The notes under the pieces: generated by a model
What the model was told of the DNA's origin: nothing
Database searches by the model: none
Seen by the model: only the letters and a program-made list of their open reading frames with translations
Assembly: GCF_002934685.1 (NCBI RefSeq)
Contig: NZ_NKHL01000117.1
Coordinates: 42,991-106,990, forward strand
DNA from: Pseudomonas bohemica
GTDB taxonomy: Bacteria > Pseudomonadota > Gammaproteobacteria > Pseudomonadales > Pseudomonadaceae
Direction of reading: 5' to 3'
Length of the DNA stretch: 64,000 bases
Part shown: in pieces, positions 58,388-64,000 of the stretch
Position numbering within the stretch: position 1 is the stretch's first letter
Layout: each line of letters starts with the position of its first letter
Program-made: the position numbers and the translations under genes

Positions 58388-59782
58388 ATGACACAGTCTG
58401 CGTTGATAGAAGAACTTAAGTCCCTGGTCGAGCCTGGCAAGGTCCTGACCGATGCCGATTCCCTCCAGGCCTATGGCAAGGACTGGACCCGGCAATACGC
58501 CCCCGCGCCGAGCGCCATCGTCTTCCCGAAAACCACCGAGCAGGTCCAGGCCATCGTCCGCTGGGCCAACCAGCACAAGGTCGCGCTGGTGCCGTCGGGC
58601 GGCCGCACCGGGCTCTCCGCCGCGGCGGTTGCGATGAATGGCGAAGTGGTCGTCTCGTTCGACTACATGAACCAGATTCTCGAACTCAACGTCACCGACC
58701 GCACCGTGCGTTGCCAGCCGGGCCTGGTCACCAAACAGCTGCAGAACTTCGCGGAAGAAAACGGCCTTTATTACCCGGTGGATTTCGCCTCGTCCGGCTC
58801 CAGCCAGATTGGCGGCAACATCGGCACCAATGCTGGCGGGATCAAGGTCATTCGTTACGGCATGACCCGCAACTGGGTATCGGGCCTGAAGGTCGTCACG
58901 GGCAAGGGCGACATCCTTGAACTGAACAAGGACCTGATCAAGAACGCCACCGGCTACGACTTGCGTCAGCTGTTCATCGGCGCCGAAGGCACGCTGGGGT
59001 TCGTGGTCGAAGCCACGATGCGTCTGGATCGCGCGCCGAACAACCTGACTTGCATGGTCCTTGGTACGCCGGACTTCGATTCGATCATGCCCGTGCTGCA
59101 CGCCTTCCACGGCAAACTCGACCTCACCGCGTTCGAGTTCTTCTCCGACAAGGGCCTGGCCCGCATCTTGGCGCGCGGTGATGTGCCCGAGCCGTTCGCA
59201 ACCAAAACGCCGTTCTATGCCTTGCTGGAATTCGAAGCGAGCAACGAAGACATCGCCAATCAGGCGCTGGAAACCTTCGAATACTGCGTGGAGCAGGGCT
59301 GGGTCATCGATGGCGTGATGAGTCAGAGCAAGCAGCAACTGCAGAACCTCTGGAAACTGCGCGAATACCTGTCCGAAACCATCTCTCACTGGACCCCGTA
59401 TAAAAACGACATCTCGGTCACCGTCTCGAAGGTTCCGGCGTTCCTCAACGAGATCGACGCCATTGTCAGTGAGCACTACCCTGACTTCGAGGTGGTCTGG
59501 TACGGCCACATCGGAGATGGCAATCTGCACCTGAACATCCTCAAACCGGAAGATCTGCCGAAAGAGGAGTTCTTCGCCAAATGTGCGACGGTCAACAAGT
59601 GGGTCTTCGAGATCGTCGAGAAGTACAACGGTTCGATCTCTGCTGAGCATGGCGTGGGCCTGGTCAAGCGCGATTACCTCGAATACAGCCGCTCGCCCGT
59701 GGAAATCGAGTACATGAAAGCGGTAAAAACCGTGTTCGATCCGAACGGCATCATGAACCCTGGCAAGATCTTCGCGCTGTAA
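58388..59782 (+). CDS. FAD-linked D-2-hydroxyglutarate dehydrogenase (D2HGDH)
   Basis: 464 residues, VAO-type flavoprotein. FAD-binding motifs VALVPSGGRTGLSAAAVAM and ASSGSSQIGGNIGTNAGGIK; C-terminal oxidase metal site YGHIGDGNLHLNIL and EHGVGLVKRDYLEY. Other members oxidise D-lactate or glycolate. Pairing with serA is the arrangement reported for pseudomonad D2HGDH, which recycles the D-2-hydroxyglutarate made by SerA and passes electrons to the respiratory chain. ATG 58388 is chosen for family length; the frame extends 15 codons upstream. Confidence 0.88.
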   Translation: MTQSALIEELKSLVEPGKVLTDADSLQAYGKDWTRQYAPAPSAIVFPKTTEQVQAIVRWANQHKVALVPSGGRTGLSAAAVAMNGEVVVSFDYMNQILELNVTDRTVRCQPGLVTKQLQNFAEENGLYYPVDFASSGSSQIGGNIGTNAGGIKVIRYGMTRNWVSGLKVVTGKGDILELNKDLIKNATGYDLRQLFIGAEGTLGFVVEATMRLDRAPNNLTCMVLGTPDFDSIMPVLHAFHGKLDLTAFEFFSDKGLARILARGDVPEPFATKTPFYALLEFEASNEDIANQALETFEYCVEQGWVIDGVMSQSKQQLQNLWKLREYLSETISHWTPYKNDISVTVSKVPAFLNEIDAIVSEHYPDFEVVWYGHIGDGNLHLNILKPEDLPKEEFFAKCATVNKWVFEIVEKYNGSISAEHGVGLVKRDYLEYSRSPVEIEYMKAVKTVFDPNGIMNPGKIFAL

Positions 59783-59849
59783 GCGCTGATCGGCCATACA
59801 AGACAAGCCCGCCCGACGTTGTAACAGACGCAGCAATAAAGGAACGCTC

Positions 59850-60515
59850 ATGAGCTATCAGCACAAGTATGTCGATGGAACCAAGGTTCACTTCCCACTG
59901 GGCAAGGTGGTCTGCATCGGCCGCAACTATGCCGAGCACGCCAAGGAGCTGGATAACCCGGTGCCGACCGAGCCGCTGCTGTTCATCAAGCCGGGTAGTT
60001 GCGTGGTCGAGATCGAGGGCGGTTTCAGCATTCCTCAGGATCGCGGGTCGGTGCATTACGAAGCTGAGATCGTGGTGCTGATCGGCAAGTCCCTGAGCAA
60101 GAATCCGGGCCGTGAAGAAGTGCTGGATGCGATCTCCGGTTTCGCGCCGGGTCTGGATCTGACGCTGCGTGACGTCCAATCCAAACTCAAAGAGAAAGGC
60201 CTGCCGTGGGAAATCGCCAAGTCGTTCGACGGCGCGGCGGTCATCGCCCCGTTCGTTTCGGCTGATGCCTACCCGGACCTGACCGATATCTCCATCCGCC
60301 TGACCGTCAACGGCGAAGTGCGACAGGACGGTAACAGCAGCCAGATGCTCAACCCGATCGTGCCGATGATTCAGCACATGGCTTCGCAATTTTCGCTGCA
60401 GGCGGGCGACGTGATCATGACCGGCACGCCAGCGGGCGTCGGTCCGTTCAATGTCGGTGATCGGATCGTGCTCGAGCTGCCGGGCAAAAGCCGCTTCGAA
60501 AGCGACGTGCGCTGA
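59850..60515 (+). CDS. Fumarylacetoacetate hydrolase family protein (YcgM-like)
   Basis: 221 residues, probable acylpyruvate hydrolase or oxaloacetate decarboxylase of the FAH superfamily. VVCIGRNYAEHAKELDN begins the domain. Metal ligands Glu-x-Glu in VHYEAEIVVLIG and a further Asp in GFAPGLDLTLRDVQ. IMTGTPAGVGPFNVGDRI is the conserved C-terminal turn. AAAGGAACGC precedes the ATG. 67 bases after the dehydrogenase gene, so co-transcription is likely. Substrate not known. Confidence 0.9.
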   Translation: MSYQHKYVDGTKVHFPLGKVVCIGRNYAEHAKELDNPVPTEPLLFIKPGSCVVEIEGGFSIPQDRGSVHYEAEIVVLIGKSLSKNPGREEVLDAISGFAPGLDLTLRDVQSKLKEKGLPWEIAKSFDGAAVIAPFVSADAYPDLTDISIRLTVNGEVRQDGNSSQMLNPIVPMIQHMASQFSLQAGDVIMTGTPAGVGPFNVGDRIVLELPGKSRFESDVR

Positions 60516-60536
60516 TTCATATCGCGTTCGGCCAGC

Positions 60537-60571
60537 AGGCCGCCTGTGAGACATCGCAGGCGGCCTTTTTT
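60537..60571 (+). terminator. Terminator after the FAH-family gene
   Basis: AGGCCGCCTG / CAGGCGGCCT perfect 10-bp stem with a 10-base loop and six T. Confidence 0.92.
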
Positions 60572-60694
60572 ATGCGCCAGACAACTCGCCGGGAGCCTCC
60601 TGATTGCCGTTTTTTTCACAATCAATCTGGATAATCCTGCGCCGACCGCAGCGCCGGGCGCTGTGCAATGCAATTCATTTTCGGAATCGTCTAG

Positions 60695-61612
60695 ATGGCA
60701 GCTACTGATCAATCGCCGAGCAACACAAAGCGCCTGGGTTTTCACTGGTCCTGGCTGGTGATCGCCCTGGTGGTGATCCTCGTGGGGCTTTCCTACGCCT
60801 GGCATTGGGATGATCGCGGGGTGCTGTGGGTGCGGGAACAGACGGTCTCCGCGTCTGAGCGCAACGCCAGTGTCTGGCTGCCGGACTATCACGTTGTGAT
60901 CGACGGCAAACCACTTGTAGGGCTGGAAAAGGACGAAGCGTCGGACCTTTCCTACGACGCTTCGAGCAACACCCTGTATTCGGTGATGGGCAAAAACGCA
61001 TTCCTGGCGGAGCTGAGTCTGACGGGCGAGGTCTTGCGCAAGATTCCACTGGTAGGCTGGAGCAATCCGGAAGCTCTGGCGGTGCTCGGCAACGGTTTGA
61101 TCGCCATTATTGATGAACGCCAGCACTTGGTGACCATGGTCACCGTGACGCCGGACACCAAGACCTTGAACATTGCCGACTTTCCCAAATATGACCTCGG
61201 CCCTTCGGCGGATCAGAACAAAGCGTTCGAGGGCATCGCGTGGGATCCGCACAACCAGCGGATCCTGCTCGGCGAAGAACGCCCGCCTGCGCTGTACAGC
61301 TGGAAATCGGATGGCAGCGCGGTGCTGCAGGGCGACAAGCTGAAAGTGCTGAACGACAACCTGATCATGCGCAACCTGTCTGCGCTGGATGTCGACGAGA
61401 AGACTGGGCACTTGCTGGCGCTGTCCGCCGAGTCGCACCTGCTGCTGGAACTGGACGCGAAGGGCAACGAGGTCAGCTTCATGGCGCTGGTGCGCGGCTT
61501 CCACGGCCTGAATCACACCATCCCGCGCGCCGAGGGTGTCACGATGGACGGCGAAGGCACGATCTACATGGTCAGCGAGCCGAATCTGTTTTATTCGTTC
61601 AAGAAGAAGTAA
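60695..61612 (+). CDS. SdiA-regulated-family beta-propeller protein, copy 1
   Basis: 305 residues. One N-terminal signal anchor (HWSWLVIALVVILVGLSYAW) then an outward-facing repeat domain: EASDLSYDASSNTLYSVMGK, ELSLTGEVLRKIPLVG, EGIAWDPHNQRILLGEE, and GVTMDGEGTIYMVSEPNLFY at the end. This is the SdiA-regulated (YjiK-like) family. Roughly half the residues are shared with the next gene by eye. Function unknown. Ribosome binding site is weak (CGGAA). Confidence 0.85.
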   Translation: MAATDQSPSNTKRLGFHWSWLVIALVVILVGLSYAWHWDDRGVLWVREQTVSASERNASVWLPDYHVVIDGKPLVGLEKDEASDLSYDASSNTLYSVMGKNAFLAELSLTGEVLRKIPLVGWSNPEALAVLGNGLIAIIDERQHLVTMVTVTPDTKTLNIADFPKYDLGPSADQNKAFEGIAWDPHNQRILLGEERPPALYSWKSDGSAVLQGDKLKVLNDNLIMRNLSALDVDEKTGHLLALSAESHLLLELDAKGNEVSFMALVRGFHGLNHTIPRAEGVTMDGEGTIYMVSEPNLFYSFKKK

Positions 61613-61647
61613 ACGCGCTCCGATTGTGAAGCTTTGCGAGATACCCG

Positions 61648-61739
61648 CGGGAGTGAGTTTGCTCACGAAGAGGGTACCCGATACGACACATTATCTGTGC
61701 CTGTACTGGCCCTTTCGTGAGCAAGCCCACTTCCTCAGG
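61648..61739. repeat. REP-type inverted pair between the two SdiA-family paralogues
   Basis: GCGGGAGTGAGTTTGCTCAC opposite GTGAGCAAGCCCACTTCCTC; degenerate. Confidence 0.75.
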
Positions 61740-61851
61740 ATATGTATTTCACGTTGCGCCCGCGCCCATCCCCGCCTGCTTTGCCAGCATTAAGCCTCGC
61801 TTCAGACTAAGGTGCTATTAAAGCGACCCTATCTGAGTTCGAGCTTGATTC

Positions 61852-62763
61852 ATGCGTCGTCTGTCCCCTTTGAAAACCGTTCTGTTGACTTTGCTGGTTG
61901 TGATTTTGCTGGCAGGGTCATGGGGCATCGCTCGCGAATACCGAGTGGTCGAGCGCGTCTGGTTCAACTGGCACGTCTTCTGGCAGGCCAGCGACGCGCA
62001 GGCCTTGGGGCTGGAAAATTATGAGGTGGCGATCGAGGCCAGTGTCATCACGGGCCTTGAAGACAACGTTTCGGCGTTGAGCTACGACCCGGATCGCAAA
62101 ACCCTGTTTACGGTGACCAATAAGGCCCCCGAGCTGGTCGAGCTAAGTCTGGAGGGGAGCATCCTGCGGCGCATCCCGTTGACCGGCTTTGGCGACGCGG
62201 AAGCGGTGGAATACATCAGCCCCGGTATTTATGTCATCAGCGATGAGCACAGTCAGCGGCTGATCAAGGTTCAGGTCGACGACGACACGCTGTTTCTCGA
62301 CTCCGCCGATGCAGAACAACTGACACTGGGTATTGATGCCGGCGGCAACAACGGTTTCGAAGGGCTGGCTTATGACAATCGGGGTAAGCGGCTGTTTGTC
62401 GCCAAAGAGCGCAGACCCGTGCAGATCATCGAAGTGCGCGGCTTTCCCAATCTCGATACGAACACGCCGAATGTCCTCGAAGTGACTTCCAGCAGAAAGC
62501 GCAATGCCGGGCTGTTCGTGCGCGACCTTTCGAGTTTGCAATTCGACGAGCGCAGCGGGCATCTGCTGGCGCTGTCCGATGAGTCTCGGCAGATACTGGA
62601 GCTGGACACCGAGGGCAGGCCGGTCGGCAATGTGTCATTGAGCAAGGGCAGCATGGGCCTGAGCAAGAGCGTGCCACAGGCCGAAGGCATCGCGATGGGC
62701 GAGGACGGGACGTTGTATCTGGTGAGCGAGCCGAACCTGTTTTATGTGTTCAGCAAGCACTGA
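61852..62763 (+). CDS. SdiA-regulated-family beta-propeller protein, copy 2
   Basis: 303 residues with an N-terminal anchor (KTVLLTLLVVILLAGSWGIA). Same domain plan as its neighbour: NVSALSYDPDRKTLFTVTNK, ELSLEGSILRRIPLTG, FEGLAYDNRGKRLFVAKE, LSSLQFDERSGHLLALSDES, and a final MGEDGTLYLVSEPNLFYVF. A tandem duplicate that has diverged, now separated by a REP pair. Whether it has kept the same role is unknown. Confidence 0.85.
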   Translation: MRRLSPLKTVLLTLLVVILLAGSWGIAREYRVVERVWFNWHVFWQASDAQALGLENYEVAIEASVITGLEDNVSALSYDPDRKTLFTVTNKAPELVELSLEGSILRRIPLTGFGDAEAVEYISPGIYVISDEHSQRLIKVQVDDDTLFLDSADAEQLTLGIDAGGNNGFEGLAYDNRGKRLFVAKERRPVQIIEVRGFPNLDTNTPNVLEVTSSRKRNAGLFVRDLSSLQFDERSGHLLALSDESRQILELDTEGRPVGNVSLSKGSMGLSKSVPQAEGIAMGEDGTLYLVSEPNLFYVFSKH

Positions 62764-62798
62764 GCGCTCACTCGCCCATTTATCGGCGTACACCGAAT

Positions 62799-62893
62799 CT
62801 GTGGGAGTGAGCTTGCTCAAGAAGGGGCCAGTACATCCACTTCAGATGTGGAACTTGCAAGTCGGTCTTCGTGAGCAAGCTCACTCCCACAGG
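62799..62893. repeat. REP-type inverted pair after copy 2
   Basis: TGTGGGAGTGAGCTTGCTCA opposite GTGAGCAAGCTCACTCCCACA; a near-perfect canonical copy between convergent genes. Confidence 0.92.
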
Positions 62894-62936
62894 GGCATAC
62901 GCTGGTCTCAAAAAAGCAGGTGTTGTTCAAGAATGA

Positions 62937-63608
62937 TCAGCGGGTCAGGGTTTTCACGCCTTCCTCGGTGCCCAGCAGCAGCAAATCCGCCGAACGTGCT
63001 GCGAACAGGCCGTTGGTGACCACGCCGACGATGGCGTTGATCTGCGCTTCCAGCTCTACCGGGTTGGTGATGTTCATGTTGTGCACGTCGAGGATGATGT
63101 TGCCGTTATCGGTCAGCACGCCTTCGCGGTACACCGGGTCGCCGCCCAGTTTCACCAGTTGGCGCGCGACGTGGCTGCGGGCCATGGGGATGACTTCGAC
63201 CGGCAAGGGGAACGCGCCGAGCACCGGGACCAGCTTGCTGCCGTCGGCGATGCAGATGAAGGTCTTGGCCACCGCCGCAACGATCTTCTCGCGGGTCAGG
63301 GCTGCACCGCCGCCCTTGATCAGGTTCAGGTGCTCGTCGGTTTCATCGGCGCCGTCGACGTAGAACTCCAGATCGCTGACGGTATTGAGTTCGTACACCG
63401 GAATACCGTGGCCTTTGAGGCGCGCGGCGGTGGCTTCGGAACTGGCAACCGCGCCATCGAATGCGCCCTTATGCTGGGCCAGCGCATCGATGAAACAATT
63501 GGCAGTGGAGCCGGTGCCGACGCCCACGATGCTTTTGTCGTCGAGTTTCGGAAGGATGAAGTCGACGGCGGCCTGGGCAACGGCCTGTTTGAGTTGATCC
63601 TGGGTCAT
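62937..63608 (-). CDS. rpiA: Ribose-5-phosphate isomerase A
   Basis: Interconverts ribose-5-phosphate and ribulose-5-phosphate. 223 residues, normal. Motifs: IVGVGTGSTANCFIDAL, VASSEATAARL, EFYVDGADETDEHLNLIKGG with catalytic Asp/Glu, and GGAALTREKIVA with catalytic Lys region. ATG 63608 gives the standard MTQDQLKQ start. The upstream open frame to 63992 runs into the REP and the divergent ilvA start and is not real. Confidence 0.97.
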   Translation of the reverse strand: MTQDQLKQAVAQAAVDFILPKLDDKSIVGVGTGSTANCFIDALAQHKGAFDGAVASSEATAARLKGHGIPVYELNTVSDLEFYVDGADETDEHLNLIKGGGAALTREKIVAAVAKTFICIADGSKLVPVLGAFPLPVEVIPMARSHVARQLVKLGGDPVYREGVLTDNGNIILDVHNMNITNPVELEAQINAIVGVVTNGLFAARSADLLLLGTEEGVKTLTR

Positions 63609-63634
63609 ACGGGTGGGCTCCAGTGGGAATGTCC

Positions 63635-63727
63635 CTTGTAGGAGCGCGCTTGCCCGCGATAGCGTTTTTTCATTCAGCTCATGTGTGACTGACACAACGC
63701 CTTCGCGGGCAAGTGCGCTCCTACAGG
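63635..63727. repeat. REP-type inverted pair, TGTAGGAGCGCGCTTGC subtype
   Basis: CTTGTAGGAGCGCGCTTGCC and GGGCAAGTGCGCTCCTACAG. This uses a TAGGAGCGCG(C/G)TTGCCCGCG core rather than GTGGGAGTGAGC, a second subtype in the window. Lies in the rpiA/ilvA divergent gap. Confidence 0.85.
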
Positions 63728-63857
63728 GGATAGCGATATGCCGAGGGCGGGCATTATAACGACATGCTGTCGTTAAAGCCTGAGTCTTGGTGTGGTCGTG
63801 CGTCGGGACGCGGGGTAGACTTCTGAGCCTTGCCCCTTCGCCAGCGATGCTTTTCCG

Positions 63858-64000
63858 ATGCTCGAACAGTACGTCAAGAAAATCCTCACCTCCCGCGTCT
63901 ACGACGTCGCCGTGGAAACCCCGCTGCAGGGCGCTCGTCAGCTGTCCGAGCGGCTCGGCAACCAGGTGTTGCTCAAGCGCGAGGACCTGCAACCAGTGTT
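63858..64000 (+). CDS. ilvA: Threonine ammonia-lyase, N-terminal part (runs off window)
   Basis: The first 47 residues are visible, starting MLEQYVKKILTSRVYDVAVE and continuing PLQGARQLSERLGNQV and LLKREDLQPV. This is the N-terminus of biosynthetic threonine deaminase, a PLP enzyme that makes 2-oxobutanoate for isoleucine. The catalytic Lys lies beyond the window. Divergent from rpiA, the usual pseudomonad arrangement. Confidence 0.9.
   Translation, partial: MLEQYVKKILTSRVYDVAVETPLQGARQLSERLGNQVLLKREDLQPV

Noticed and set aside
63609..63992. N-terminal extension of rpiA
   Set aside because: It would run through a REP pair and the ilvA start on the other strand; the standard RpiA N-terminus begins at 63608.

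Overview
The window is chromosomal DNA of a Pseudomonas from the fluorescens/syringae side of the genus. This rests on gene content and order (mutY-yggX-tRNA-Phe, hisBHAF, gpmI-envC-ctpA-yibQ facing yibN-grxC-secB, spuI facing spuABCDEFGH with an acyl-homoserine-lactone-acylase-like gene next to it, serA facing a D-2-hydroxyglutarate dehydrogenase gene, rpiA facing ilvA). It also rests on GC-rich codons and on about twelve copies of the pseudomonad intergenic palindrome with a GTGGGAG(T/C)GAGCTTGCTC(A/G)CG core. The exact species cannot be fixed from sequence alone.

Layout. 1-6.4 kb: the end of gabP, a frameshifted cytochrome b561 gene, a small conserved protein, tRNA-Phe, yggX-mutY and an AsmA-family gene. 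6.7-8.4 kb: an OFA-type MFS transporter. 8.7-11.9 kb: histidine genes hisB-hisH-(DUF2164)-hisA-hisF. 12.2-18.3 kb: a solute-binding protein, then the envelope cluster yibQ-ctpA-envC-gpmI on the minus strand. 18.4-20.8 kb: yibN-grxC-secB, trmL and a small membrane protein. 21.2-26.9 kb: a single gene for a roughly 1890-residue protein with toxin-like N-terminal regions, two diverged leucine-rich-repeat modules, a Ser-Asp linker and a C-terminal region resembling the NEL (IpaH/SspH) E3 ubiquitin ligase domain with a CxD motif. This is the most unusual gene in the window.

27-36.9 kb is a sulfur-scavenging block: tauABCD (minus strand), an OprD-type porin, the 1-Cys peroxiredoxin LsfA, and ssuA-ssuC-ssuB-ssuF. 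The ssuE and ssuD monooxygenase genes that normally accompany this transporter are absent here. A long palindrome lies upstream of ssuA. 37.1-51.6 kb carries a TetR-type regulator and the polyamine locus: spuI, spuA-B-C for gamma-glutamylated polyamine and putrescine catabolism, and spuD-E-F-G-H for a two-receptor polyamine ABC importer, followed by an Ntn-hydrolase of the penicillin/AHL acylase family. GabP at the left edge imports GABA, an end product of putrescine catabolism.

51.9-56.8 kb holds small envelope and accessory genes (ParB-like, thioredoxin-like DUF6436, alpha/beta hydrolase, DUF2059, Fe/2OG dioxygenase, DUF4399). 57-64 kb holds serA and D-2-hydroxyglutarate dehydrogenase (a linked redox pair), a fumarylacetoacetate-hydrolase-family protein, two tandem SdiA-regulated-family paralogues, rpiA and the start of ilvA. 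No CRISPR array, complete insertion sequence, phage or rRNA was seen.
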